64,000 bases of DNA from Cyclaneusma minus (lineage: Eukaryota; Ascomycota; Leotiomycetes; Marthamycetales; Marthamycetaceae). Numbering within the stretch: the first letter of the stretch is position 1; every line of letters starts with the position of its first letter. The DNA is taken from the NCBI GenBank assembly GCA_037179335.1, contig JAKZHN010000026.1, positions 62,001 through 126,000 on the forward strand, read 5' to 3'. Positions 10,601 to 21,000 of this stretch are shown one piece after another. Under the pieces are notes generated by a model. The model saw nothing but the letters and a program-made list of their open reading frames with translations, made no database searches and was not told where the DNA came from. The translations under genes and the position numbers were made by a program.

Positions 10601-11372
10601 TTCGAGGGTCATAGTTTTGGGATGCATTGGTCTCTTTCGGACTTGGAATAGGAGCGGTCTGTGGCACGATCTGTGATGTCCTACGACGGGCCAGCAGTGA
10701 CATCGGATTCAACATATTCAGCTTAGTCTTGCTCGACTTTTGCTGCGGTGGCTCAAAATTGGAAAATACAGTCGGAGGTCCTGATGGAGGTGTAGACATC
10801 CTCGCACCCGTAGGTCTTCGTCCTGTTGCCATTGGCTTGCTTTTTGGATCCGGCGCTACCGCAAAAGACGACAAGTCCGGCGAAGCAGACATATGTTTCG
10901 ACGCTGAACTTCCGTCCAGACCTGTGCCCGTCGTTGGTCTCATAGTTTGCGGTCTCGACAACCGCGACCCATCTGCCTTCCCCGCCGAATCCGGACGGCG
11001 CTCGGGGGCCTCCCATTTTTTGAACCCATCGAAAGTTTTCTCTCCACTTAGCTGAAGTCCAAGGCCCTGTTGCGGCTCCCGAGGAACCACACCTCCCTGT
11101 GTGGATGTTTCTCCTTCTACAGAGCGGGTAGGCGTGTCGTGGCCGGTAGATACCGAAGCAACACGAGGGATTGGGGGTAGGGACGGAGGCAGCGAATATC
11201 CCTTCTGATAGTGAGCGTTCTGTGCATACGTGTAACCATCTTGTGATCTTGACGACGGCCGAGAAGTGTCGAAGTCTGGCAACGGAGGCCGGTCTGACGG
11301 ACTCAATGGATCAGGATTCGGGGACGTGGGCGTCGATGGCGTGCGCCGATGCGGTCGCAGATAGGAAAACAT
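7656..11372 (-). CDS. Large intrinsically disordered fungal protein of unknown function
   Basis: A single exon of 1238 residues. The ATG encoding MFSYLRPHRRTPSTP is chosen as start; the frame extends 28 codons upstream only from a TTG. No enzymatic domain was recognised. The protein is low-complexity and rich in Ser, Pro, Asp and Glu, with acidic clusters (DDEYDNEGEDFDFENMMDDD; EEDDLYFDDGIIDLPDDDG) alternating with basic Ser/Pro tracts. Two parts look constrained rather than random: the first dozen residues and the C-terminus, SVSYVKENLDDGRERWVLER followed by RRTAEDGGVEILGREVI. Such architecture suggests a regulatory or scaffold protein with many possible phosphosites, but that is inference. 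Two more minus-strand genes lie upstream, beyond about 0.8 kb. Confidence 0.8.
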   Translation of the reverse strand: MFSYLRPHRRTPSTPTSPNPDPLSPSDRPPLPDFDTSRPSSRSQDGYTYAQNAHYQKGYSLPPSLPPIPRVASVSTGHDTPTRSVEGETSTQGGVVPREPQQGLGLQLSGEKTFDGFKKWEAPERRPDSAGKADGSRLSRPQTMRPTTGTGLDGSSASKHMSASPDLSSFAVAPDPKSKPMATGRRPTGARMSTPPSGPPTVFSNFEPPQQKSSKTKLNMLNPMSLLARRRTSQIVPQTAPIPSPKETNASQNYDPRIRGTVVHDFSAPRPQRNLSYHEGLSPNVNVAGGRQWAAYPSPHFAEESNPWSGGTHTPLFTEDFEEEQFPAAGPHVRKAADLSDLDPPHLPFAKGKQKQPELPEPSASETEATQVLNSGPPVPERAPPAPPKSDIETSKVDMTPPTRKSISIDASQTPPKSSPSKIKARSRNVSEVSARDIAALGLPRHMKSTSSRFSFDMIGAASQEKILEDRHRQKELEKQSASPGGADDEYDNEGEDFDFENMMDDDGIEEKIPGVNADASEDDDYDGFDEPPVNNGKGFTFYQHPQSNLSSPITPYSLPVTSTPRDGNGNVIEFPTSKESPQPDAKVSSEMGGFMDGSKSGGEIPETTGSVAHDEPYPQGQQDNQDLIRRPTESSPRKPVALYQTQSAEEDDLYFDDGIIDLPDDDGSGAPFDESIFDRVDTDEYGRPLQPFIHPSFNSHLPTIYSPPAGDDQPKQLNPEDLSAALANISVDQPGETALSSKETEKKLSGVDDLVAKLSISEHPPPSGSRQPDPQPTKTPDLTQSTLEAYQSALAQAAFDAAASGKFRRHSESSPPNPSSALSENDGIQPGLVADSGHQSSEFSRFEPFSPTYPIDDFDYDDALSDDPIIAEANAEALANDREGFYGQEFGFYSAPSSASSEAIYANGGYFGPLDSDGLGHSRSGRREIMREPNLTPITERSEYSNRNSVMSNQIFGSAGQNSVLSPGLAQLQMLEAEGAGFADDMSLSTLLKLRRGAWGGSQASLHSSKDEVSPDPGSPMGQMPPPWSQFGHARKNSAFSLTSDFVLEEGLPPSVLGNAASEREGSESPKASMPLSGLGLSFGGGNGVNGVTQGLGNTYSPLTFMPPSDPGVMCLPDSVLPPLPEQREPSLELSREEPSVSNHSSKTKQEHPADGANIMTTTTSPNRDKQSSHAITPVVAERKHGKHHHTNSSDSVSYVKENLDDGRERWVLERRRTAEDGGVEILGREVICGGRI

Positions 11373-12166
11373 GATGTACCAGCAACAACGGTGACCGGAC
11401 AGGCTTCCCACTCTCTCCTCTACCACAGACGGGGCGACACGGCGCCAGAGGTGCAAGTCGGGCTTTAAGAACGGACAGGATTGCGAATCATCGTGCTCGG
11501 GGACTCGAGGCGGAGATGGTAGGGAAATGTCGACGTGGAAGCTCCGGCTCCTAATACATAAGGATGACAGAGCACTGAGACTTGAGAATTGTTAGCTTTG
11601 CAAATTGGCGCATGTGTGAGAGGGGGAAAAAGGCGTATTGGAAAGTTGGGGAAGGATGCGTCTCTCGGAAGGTGACGTACTCGTATCTGTCTGTATCTTC
11701 AAGTGGCAGCGCTGAGCAACATGAGGCCGACTTGCTGAAAGTGGATAATACGGGGCTTGAATGGCACGGCGACAAAAAACGTCTGCTACAAACGCCAGTT
11801 GCTGGAGAAAAGTCGGGTCGTGGAAGGAAAGAGACGTGCGAAGTGAAATAATTCAAGTTGATTGGAGCTTTGAGCCTTCTAGAGTTGGCACGCTCCACTC
11901 CAATTTTAGCTTATGCGCACGACACGTATCTGCTAAACTAAACATCAATCATGTCATGTATTCTCCGAATTCCAGCGATCCACTCCAGTCTTCACTCTCA
12001 TTTCTTCAGAATTGTTTCATCAGCTACTGTCGTTCATCGCCGAAGCGGACATCATATATGAAACGGCCCACCATTCTTCTTCCCCAACGCCGGTCCTTCT
12101 CAGAATAGGCACAAGAATGCGGCTCCCGGTCCCGACTTTCTGTCGTGGGCCCACCGCGAATACCGC
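11373..12166. other. Intergenic, probable promoter/5' UTR of the disordered protein gene
   Basis: About 0.8 kb between the ATG of the large disordered protein and the stop of the Mmc1-like gene, both on the minus strand. It should contain the promoter of the former and the 3' UTR of the latter. No conserved element was recognised. Confidence 0.5.
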
Positions 12167-14293
12167 TCAAAACCCCCTACACCCTGGATATTCGTAGTCG
12201 TCGAAGGAGCCCACCCAATAGCGCACAAATGGCGCAACCTTCTCCAGCTGCTTGTGAGCTTCCCGCAGCTCCAACATCTCCACGGTTTCCGCGTCCGTCT
12301 TCCTCTTTGGTCCCTGCTCAGCGAGAACCTTGCCCACAGTTGCCTCCACCGATCTCACAGCCTTCCGCCCTTCTTCCCTCACTTCACTCTCCCAAAAGCG
12401 TCGACCCGTCTCCCACTTCTTCTGCATCCGTCTTAAGCTCCACACGATACCGAACAAGGCCACTGCTCCCGCCTCATAAATACCCGTCGTATATGACGAA
12501 GCATATAACAGACCTGCCAGAGCTGTGGAAACAGTCGTGCCAGTAGCCGTCTGTGCTATCAATCTCTGCGCCAGGGCTTGCAGAGAAGGGACCGTCTCGT
12601 TTGCTAGGTAAAGGCGTGCGAGGCTGATATCTACAGGCCACGGCTTGCGACTAAGTCCCTCAAGTCCCGTCTTCGGTCTGTTGGCGAATATATCCCTCTT
12701 CTTCTGAGGCGGCGGCTCCTTGCCCCATTTTGGCGGACCATGGTCAATTTCCACACGCTTGTATGCCCAGTGACCTGTAGAAGGCTGCGGTAGGCCTTTT
12801 AACACTCCGGCGCCGTTAAATTTTCCGGCGAGGAAGATGATTTCCTTCTCTGCGTCTCTCAGAAACCCTTGGGTCAAGATGTCGGAGGAGATCACGGATA
12901 CGTCGTCGACTCGCCAGAATAGTTTCCACCATCCTAGTTGCCGCCAGCGAGTTTCGAAGGCTTTGTCAAGATCGTTGCGGAGCTCGGTGTGTGCTCGTTC
13001 TGCCCAGTCGCGAAGAGCCTTTTGTAGATCGTCCAGCACATGCGATGGAACCGATGATGAGCGGTGGAGCTGCATCAGACGATTGTGTGCATCCTCAATT
13101 CGCCGTTCCATATCGTCCAACATGGTTTGTATCAAAGTCCAGGTAGGGTGTTTGATGCGGGGATTCTTCTTGGGATCTTCGTCCGCCTCATCATTGATAA
13201 CAGATGTCTTTGAACCTGCTTTTATCCATTGTACGAGCTCGGGAAGCTTGCTCTGAGACCAGTCTCGCTCGAAAGCTGAAGCATTGGCGGTGCTGTGTCG
13301 AAATAATGACAGAGCTCTGTCTGCCAATCCTATATCGGCAATGGTGATGGTCGCCAGCGAGGCCTCCTCCTTGTACCCAGGTAGATTCACTACCATCTTC
13401 ATATTACCTCCAGGCCTCGAGACACCTGGGGCATTTTCGACGTTGTGCAACTCATAGACAGAGGCAGCGACTTTAGCAGCACCGGCCAACCCTTCGACAA
13501 AAACGATAGCCCTATGAGCCGGAACCATCACCTGGGTATGCTGTCCCGTACTCGACGTAGGAATCGAAATGGTAGGATTCATAACGGCATCATGCAGGTC
13601 CATCAGATCTGACGACGGAAGCGCGTCGGCCTGAAAGAACAGAAACTCCAATTTGTGACCGTTCCATTCGGGGGACGTCACGTTGATCTCCGGTAGCAGC
13701 TGGTTGTACCTGGGTCGAGACGAATCTTCCAGGTCCTTTTCTCCGAGGCGCAGCAGAAAGGGCAACCCATCGCCAATTTTGTCCAGTTCCCGCTCCCACT
13801 CGCTTTCTTGTAATGGATCAGCTAGTAGGAGTCGCAAAAGCTGTCGCGCATGGTCGCGTTGTTGGCCTTGGCCTCGAACTCCTAGCACTGATATTCGTGT
13901 TGTCTCGTTTCCCGGTCCCTGGTCGAGTCCTCTGAGGATTAATTGTAATTGCGAGATGTTGACGAAACTGGACGCACGCTTTTGGAGATCAAGCAGCGCT
14001 GCTCGAAATTCGGCAGTCCAGTCCTCTTTTACCGGCGGGATTACATTGTCGATGCCATCCGAATGAGACCAATTCGGGGAGTCGAGGGTAGTATCGTTCG
14101 TCGCAGCTTTGGAGGAAGAAAATCGAGTTTGGTGGAGTTGTCGAATAGGTCTGGGTCGTGCGGTGCTCGATAGAACACTGTCGGTCGAAATGCGGTTTAC
14201 CCGGCATATGGAACATGATTGACAATAGTCGGACCTAAACAAAGCTCGGTAAAGAGAGCTGGGCTTCAGCGCCCGCCCAGTCCGTGGCGGCAT
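12167..14293 (-). CDS. Mmc1-like mitochondrial inner-membrane protein
   Basis: A single exon of 708 residues starting MPPRTGRALKPSSLYRALF, an Arg/Ser-rich, acid-poor N-terminus that suits a mitochondrial presequence (further RQLHQTRFSSSKA). A GTPase-like but degenerate core begins around RISVLGVRGQGQQRDHARQL (small nucleotide-binding-like loop) with LLRLLLADPL. The middle contains long helices (TWTLIQTMLDDMERRIEDAH; WAERAHTELRNDLDKAFETR). The strongest signature is QLGWWKLFWRVDDVSVISSD followed by EKEIIFLAGKFNGAG, then a hydrophobic hairpin near residues 590-640 (TVSTALAGLLYASSYTTGIY) and RRMQKKWETGRRFWESEVRE. These features match, from memory of the family, proteins annotated as Mmc1 in filamentous fungi. 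The assignment rests on recalled motif style and needs a profile search. Confidence 0.68.
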   Translation of the reverse strand: MPPRTGRALKPSSLYRALFRSDYCQSCSICRVNRISTDSVLSSTARPRPIRQLHQTRFSSSKAATNDTTLDSPNWSHSDGIDNVIPPVKEDWTAEFRAALLDLQKRASSFVNISQLQLILRGLDQGPGNETTRISVLGVRGQGQQRDHARQLLRLLLADPLQESEWERELDKIGDGLPFLLRLGEKDLEDSSRPRYNQLLPEINVTSPEWNGHKLEFLFFQADALPSSDLMDLHDAVMNPTISIPTSSTGQHTQVMVPAHRAIVFVEGLAGAAKVAASVYELHNVENAPGVSRPGGNMKMVVNLPGYKEEASLATITIADIGLADRALSLFRHSTANASAFERDWSQSKLPELVQWIKAGSKTSVINDEADEDPKKNPRIKHPTWTLIQTMLDDMERRIEDAHNRLMQLHRSSSVPSHVLDDLQKALRDWAERAHTELRNDLDKAFETRWRQLGWWKLFWRVDDVSVISSDILTQGFLRDAEKEIIFLAGKFNGAGVLKGLPQPSTGHWAYKRVEIDHGPPKWGKEPPPQKKRDIFANRPKTGLEGLSRKPWPVDISLARLYLANETVPSLQALAQRLIAQTATGTTVSTALAGLLYASSYTTGIYEAGAVALFGIVWSLRRMQKKWETGRRFWESEVREEGRKAVRSVEATVGKVLAEQGPKRKTDAETVEMLELREAHKQLEKVAPFVRYWVGSFDDYEYPGCRGF

Positions 14294-14503
14294 GGTTGTT
14301 GAGATTATGTAGGAGTTGAGGTCAAGCTGGGGAGCTCGAGAACTCGACCGCTGGAGCTATGCTTGCGACGAAAACGCCAAGTCTTTTTCGGGTTCTAACA
14401 GCGCCTCGGACCCCGAGAGGCCGGTCGCCACAGCATCTTGGATCTTGTTATATTTCTGGTATGTGTCGTTATCATTAGGTACTCGTAACTCGTTCCATGC
14501 TAA

Positions 14504-15059
14504 CTACTTAATTCCCATCCCACCAAATGCTCGATCCAGCTCCTCTCCTTGACTTGCCACCTCGGCATCCATAAGACTGCCCTGTCCCTCAGCTGGCGTT
14601 TGCCGCTTTGTATCTGCTTTCCTCTCCGGCTCCAAGATCCGCGCATCACTGTCCAGCCATCCCGGAGCCAGTCGCCTCTTTTCTGCTAGTTCCCTTGCTT
14701 TGATGGCCTCTTGCCACGCCGCGATCTCTTTCTCGGCATTCTCGGCCGTCTTCTGGATATAGTCCCGCAAGGCCTGGCATGATTGTATTATGTCGTCCGG
14801 ATGCGCCGCGTGACCAGACGAGGAGACAATGTACTTGGGTCTCTCATCTGCCGAGACGCTTGTGGGGCCTGTGGATGAGGGTGGCAGTGATGAGGGGATC
14901 GCCTTGTAGGTGTATGGGAGAGTGGTGACGCTGGGGAGAGATATGAAGGGAGACACGGCGAGGGGAATCTGGGCCAGCAGAGGGTGAGAGCCTGCCTACT
15001 CGTTAGTGTGTTTTACGAGCATTTGCCAGAAGCGCTTGTTACTCACGGTTTTCGTGCAT
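14504..15059 (-). CDS. Small conserved fungal protein of unknown function (13-nt first exon)
   Basis: Exon 1 is 15059-15047 (ATG CAC GAA AAC C) with donor GTGAGT. Exon 2 is 14991-14504, after a 55-nt intron ending GTAGGCAG. The split codon CGC gives MHENRSHPLLAQIPLA, and the total is 166 residues. The alternative acceptor four bases upstream would shift the frame, so CAG at 14992 is preferred. The N-terminal part is Pro/Ser-rich (SPFISLPSVTTLPYTYKAIP). The middle is a charged helix (DDIIQSCQALRDYIQKTAEN; EIAAWQEAIKARELAEKRRL) ending APGWLDSD. The C-terminus is acidic. No known domain was recognised. It has its own frame and splicing and is not a shadow of a neighbour. It is divergent from calcineurin A. 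Confidence 0.72.
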
Positions 15060-15673
15060 GATTAATGGGCGGACAGTCAGCGTCAGACGTGTAGGATAAA
15101 TGAGTATGCAGTCGTGGTGTTTGGGAAGCTCTTTTGTCGGTGAACCAGCGGGATTTCTGTCCACTGTTCAGGTACCGACGACAGTGTGCTTTACGGCTTT
15201 GGGGGTGGCGTAAGTAGTTTTGGTGTGGGCAGAGAATAGAGAGCTATGTTAGACGGGGGTCCAGAAGTCAACTGGACATAGCACAGAGGCTCTACCGTGG
15301 TGGGGCGCGCTAGTGGACTCATGCATTCAATGAACAGCTGCTGTGCTGGAACTGCAGCCGCCGCCTGAACTTCGTCCCTCTCAAGCCTCATTGCCTCCGT
15401 CACCACTTATCACCCTCCCCCATTGCCCCCCGACAAATGCGCCCGGAGCATTTGATCTTTGCCAGCAAATCCGACTCCTTCCAGCTCGCACGCCGCCGCC
15501 CGAACCGCGCGAAATCCCCCCTTTTCTGACTGCCGACCCGGACCCCTTCGTGCGCGTGCCTCTAAATTTCTCCCTCAGAGAACCTCCACTTAAATACATT
15601 CTCGTTCGCCCGTTGGGAATTTTATCCTGAACCACCTGCTTGATTTTCCCGCCCGCACCTTCAAACCGCCGTC
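15060..15673. promoter_or_regulatory. Divergent promoter region between the small protein gene (-) and calcineurin A (+)
   Basis: About 0.6 kb between two divergent ATGs. The half nearest calcineurin is strongly C/T-rich (for example CACCCTCCCCCATTGCCCCC around 15411), common in fungal core promoters. A weak TATA-like AAATACATT lies about 80 nt before the calcineurin ATG. The exact start sites are unknown. Confidence 0.55.
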
Positions 15674-17599
15674 ATGGACTCCGACAAGGCGCCGTCCGTC
15701 ACCGACGCCACCAAGCAGCAGCTCGACAATGCTCTGCATGCCCTCCACAACAAGAAGCCAGTCCCTGAGATTGACTTCACCCTGCACACAATGGAGGACG
15801 GCAGCCAAGTGAGCACCATGGAGAGGGTCTGCAAAGGTATGGCCGCCTGGCCCCTATTTCTGCCCCTCTGCTGAGCAACTACTGACGCCAACACTTCAGA
15901 TGTCCAGGCTCCAGCAATGCGACCTCCCACCGACGAGCAGTTCTGGTCGACTGAAGATCCCACCAAACCCAATCTACAGTTCCTCAAGCAACACTTCTAC
16001 CGGGAAGGACGTTTGACCGAGGAGCAAGCGCTGTATATTATCGAAGAAGGTACCAAGGTGTTGAAGCAAGAACCTAATTTGCTGGAGATGGACACCCCTG
16101 TGACCGTCTGCGGTGACGTTCACGGCCAATACTACGACTTGATGAAGCTGTTCGAGGTTGGAGGCGACCCCGCAGAGACTAGATACCTGTTCCTGGGTGA
16201 CTATGTGGACCGTGGATACTTCAGCATTGAGTGTGTGCTTTATCTCTGGTCTCTGAAGATGTGGTACCCAAACACCCTCTGGCTCCTCCGCGGCAATCAC
16301 GAGTGCCGACATCTAACAGATTACTTCACTTTCAAATTGGAGTGCAAGCACAAGTATTCTGAGCGGATATACGACGCTTGCATGGACTCGTTCTGCTCTC
16401 TTCCCCTAGCCGCAGTCATGAACAAACAGTTTTTGTGTATTCATGGTGGACTGAGTCCCGAGCTGCATACCCTGGATGATATCCGAAATGTACGTGCATC
16501 ATTATCTATTACCATTATTATGAATAAGGGGGAATCGACCCAGCTCGGCTGTCCCCGCTCTTGTACCACCAATTACCACAACTAACATTATCCAGATTGA
16601 TCGTTTCCGCGAACCACCGACTCATGGTCTCATGTGTGACATCCTCTGGGCCGACCCGCTGGAAGAGTTCGGGCAAGAAAAGACCTCCGAGTTCTTCATC
16701 CACAACCATGTTCGAGGATGTTCATACTTCTTCTCCTACCCAGCAGCATGCAGCTTTCTGGAGAAGAACAACCTCCTCTCCATCATCCGCGCCCACGAGG
16801 CCCAGGATGCTGGCTACCGAATGTACCGCAAGACCCGCACCACCGGATTCCCCAGCGTCATGACCGTCTTCTCGGCTCCCAACTACCTCGACGTCTACAA
16901 CAACAAAGCCGCCGTCCTCAAGTATGAAAATAACGTGATGAACATTCGACAGTTCAACTGCACACCGCACCCCTACTGGCTCCCCAACTTCATGGATGTC
17001 TTCACCTGGTCCCTCCCCTTCGTCGGCGAGAAGATCACCGACATGCTCATCGCCATTCTCAGCACCTGCTCAGAAGACGAGCTCAAAGAAGACACGCCCT
17101 CGACCGTCTCCTCTCCCGCTCCCATCTCCCCACCCCTTCCCACCGATCCCGAAAGCATCGAATACAAGCGCCGCGCCATCAAGAACAAGATCTTGGCCAT
17201 CGGTCGCCTCTCGCGGGTCTTCCAAGTCCTGCGCGAAGAATCCGAGCGCGTCACCGAGCTCAAGACTGCTTCTGGTGGTCGTCTTCCAGCTGGTACGCTG
17301 ATGCTTGGTGCCGAGGGCATCAAGAATGCTATTAACAACTTCGAGGACGCGCGCAAGGTGGATTTGCAGAATGAGAGATTGCCGCCTAGTGCGGGTGAGG
17401 TGGCGAGACAGAGTGAGGAGGGTAGGGCGCAGGCCCTGGAGAGGGCGAGTCGTGAGGCTGAGAATGACAAGCAGCTACAGACCATTTCCAGGAGACTTAG
17501 CACGTGAGTACATACTCTTGACTTTTCTGGGTCTGTCTCCCGAGATGACGCAAATACTGACATACAAGCTGCAGAGACCGCGATATCCGCAAAAAGTAG
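15674..17599 (+). CDS. cnaA: Calcineurin A, catalytic subunit of Ca2+/calmodulin-dependent phosphatase (4 exons)
   Basis: A Ser/Thr phosphatase acting with calcineurin B downstream of Ca2+/calmodulin. Exons are 15674-15836, 15900-16489, 16596-17503 and 17575-17599, giving 561 residues. The phosphatase motifs GDVHGQ (about residue 125), GDYVDRG (about 154) and RGNHE (about 184) supply the metal ligands. ERVCKDVQAPAMRPP and WADPLEEFG are typical. After the catalytic core come the B-binding helix and the calmodulin-binding stretch (RRAIKNKILAIGRLSRVFQV, near residues 440-465), then an autoinhibitory-type tail. The last exon is only 25 nt and replaces T-stop by TDRDIRKK-stop; without splicing the frame ends immediately at TGA 17505. 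Length and order of domains match fungal calcineurin A. Confidence 0.96.
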
Positions 17600-18067
17600 T
17601 CAAAGGAAGTAGGAGCAGGACCCGTTGGGTTTTCGTTGGCAGCGTTCTCACTTCGAGAACTTCTGGTTGCAAGGGACTTGAGCACATGCAATGGCTTTCA
17701 AGCATACATATGTATGGGCGGGCCGTCGTTTTGTCCATGAGATTCGGGATCAACATGGAGAAAAAGGAGCACTCTGGCATGGTTCGGAGGAAATCTGCGA
17801 GATACTGCGCTCGTCCCTCATAAACGTGCTATTACAGCAGAATAATGAAAACTTCCGATTCGAAGTTGCGTTTCAAGTGATTGCTGTGCTGTCCCCAAGT
17901 ACTTTCGCAGACCAAAAAACTATTATTACTAATTACCTAGGTCGGTGTCAGACTTAGAGTTGACTTAAAAATACATGATAGGACGATGATATTCAAAACA
18001 TAGCGCCATTTTTACTCACCTCTCACACAGCCAACCACGGGAATTGGTCTTCGTATGCATCCGAATC
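17600..18067. other. Convergent 3' flank, no gene seen
   Basis: About 0.47 kb between the stops of calcineurin A (+) and the single-pass membrane protein (-). It contains the palindrome-like TACCTAGGTC at 17934. No supported ORF or RNA gene was found. Confidence 0.5.
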
Positions 18068-21000
18068 CTAGAGCCGATTCTCCATGATATTGTCCATGAA
18101 CGGCTCTCTCGCCGCCAGATTCCTCCTCTGCGCCGTCGGACTTCCCTGCGTACTTATACTAATGCCCGTTATATTCCTCCTCGGCTGTATCGGACTGCCC
18201 TGCGCACGTATACTAATACTCGCACTCCTCTGCGCACTTCTCGGTGCGCTCCTCGGCCCACTTCTCGGCGTCCCCTGCATCGCAGGCCCAGGACTCCCTT
18301 TCAAGAAACCATCCTCGTCATAAAGCGCATTCTCGTCTCGATTGGCATTCTCCTTGTCGCCCCCAGCAGCCAAAGCCGCACTCAGCTCTCTACGCACCCA
18401 ATCCCCATTATCGCGCCTCAAATAGACTGGTGGCGGGATCACCACTTCTCTCTTCTTAACCATGATTCCTCCCGCCCGTCTCCCAGCCGGACTGGGGCTG
18501 GGATGGCTAATGGGTGGAAACGGACTGTGTGGAAACTTCGACAAACTAGCAGGAACGCTCTCCGCCTCTGTGAACTCTGTGTCTGAGGCATCGGTGATTT
18601 CGCCAACGCTTGCGGCTCCCCTGTTCAGAACTTCAAACTGCGGAGATGGTGCTAGTTTCGCTGGTGCGGATTTTGGCGGTGGCGGGGCTGGACGTGAAGG
18701 CGTCAGATATTTCTTATTTATATTATTGCTGTTAGAGGTTCGCGGACTCAGGGGCTCGGGAGTTTGCAGACGAGAATGAGGGGAATCCTCGGTCTCGGCT
18801 TCACTTTGCATCTCAGCCAGCTCGCGGGATTCGAGCTCTGACACCACAGAGGGTGACTCGTCTACGCCGGAGCTGGAGAACCAGGAGGCGTGGGCGCGCA
18901 CGAGGTTTTGTTTGTGTGCCGCGAGGTCGGCTGAAATGCGACGGAGGGAACTGCGGCGCGGGCCGGCGCTGCTGGTGGTGCCGATTGTGAGGTAGGCTTT
19001 TGTGGAGTCGTTTTGTTGGGGTGCGGCGGAGAAGGAGGATGAGGAGGATGAAGGTCGGGATAGGTCGACTCGTTGTTTGCCAAAATGCGCGTCCCTTGAT
19101 ACTCCCGTTATAGAGGGGCGTTGAAGCTGGGGAATGGTTGGTGAGGATTCGAAACCGGTTGAAGTGGTATATTCGCTGTCGTAGACGCTTATTTGAGAAT
19201 TTGTGCGCCGTAGGTCGGATACGAAGTGCTCCAGCGCGCTGTTTGGTCGTCGCGGCTGATTGCGAGGGCCTTGCGGACGCACGTAGCTGGGCCGGGAGGT
19301 GGTGCGAGGCGGGGGTGGGAAATGGGGGATAGCGTCTTTGGAGAGTCCGGGGAGAGTCGTTTCTGATTCGTTGGTATCAAGCTCGTCAAGCTCATGGATG
19401 ACAAGGTTAGGTTGCCTCCAGTGCCAGCCCAGTTCACTGACATCGGAGCCTTTCCGACGGGCCTTCCTGTTCGTTCCGTCATTTCCATCTGCCTTGTTGA
19501 ATGGCTCGTCAGTGGTATCTTCACTTGCGTCGGTGTAGTAGTCGAAAACCGACATTGTTGAAGAGTACTGGGCGGACGGCCTGTTTGACAATCCCGAACT
19601 TTGGGGAGGAACTTTGTCCTTCAGCGCCGGGTTGAAGGTTGGAACGGACGGAGGCATCGGAGTTCGGTCGCTGAACGTCTTGCTATAGACAGAAGTTGGA
19701 GAATCGCCAGTAGCAGTGGTGGCATCATCGTCCGTCTCTTCTGTCACTACCGATATCGATGATACACGCGGTAGGCCAGACATTCTAACAACCTTGCTTC
19801 GCTTATGGCCTTGTTTCTTGTCACCAACCCGATGGCTATTCATGAACGAGTTTCGAGCTTTCAGCTTTTTCTCTAGATCAGGAGACCACTGAAATGGAAC
19901 GCTTGGAATGTCCTTCGGAAGCTGATTGTTACGCGGAGATCCTTTGGTGGGCGTCCTCTGGAGTTTTTCTGGCGGGCTTAAAGGCACAGGTCTGATGGTA
20001 GAAGACTTTGCATTTTCGTGGAAGATTGGGATATCCATCGTCGCAAATCCTATGGAAGGGATCCTGGGCTGACGCTCTTCGTCATGTGATCCTCCCGATA
20101 CCTGCCTCTGATGGTGATGAGATCCTCCAGATGCTTGCCTTTGATGGAATTCGTCCATAGCGCCCAACGAATCTACCGCTGTCGCCCACATATGACTTCT
20201 CCTCATGCTTTGTGCATGTCGGCTTGGAGATGTCAGAGCCATTGTCATGAGGTCAGGGGAATCACACTGGAGAAGACTGTCCACCGCGGTACTCATAGAA
20301 TCATGGCCGTTCCTCTGTGGCAACCATGCACTTCCCGAGCTCCTCGCCTGGAGCTTCGGCGTGCATGAAGCCCTGGCGAACATATCAAGCACAGAGCTGT
20401 TGACCGATTCATCCCGTGAGTCATGGGCGATATTTTCACTCTTTCCCGGCCCGGTACTTGGTTGAGGCAAAGTAGGAAGCTTCTGAGTTGGAGGTGCACC
20501 AGGGCTTTGATCAAGGATAGATTTTGTCCGTGAGACGGTGGAGAGCCTTTGCGAAGTGGACCGGAGTATGGAAGTCAAGTTATACTCGGGGGAAGATCCT
20601 CGATCCTTGAATCGTTTCGAAGCCTGTCGCGAAAGCTCTGCTGCTTTAGGACAGGGGCGTACAGGGTGAAGCTGGGTCCTAGCTAAAACCGAGTCGTAGG
20701 ATCGCGGCATTTTCGAGTGGGTTCGAGGTGGCCAGGTAGGTGATGGTATTGGTCCAGGCGCGCAGCCTTCCCATGGTGCATGTAGACTTGAGCACGAAAC
20801 ACATTGAAGCCTCCCTTCGAAACCTACGGGCCCCCTATAATTTTGCGGTTCTGTTGCCTGTCTGATAGGCCAATTTCCGTGCGATCCAGTCTTGGATGGA
20901 CCCGGTGGCCGAATTAACGTCGATTCGGATCCGTGGGCACTCGCAAGTGAGGAGGTATCGATCGATCTTTTCGATCCCAGCTTCTTCTTCCTTAGCTTCG

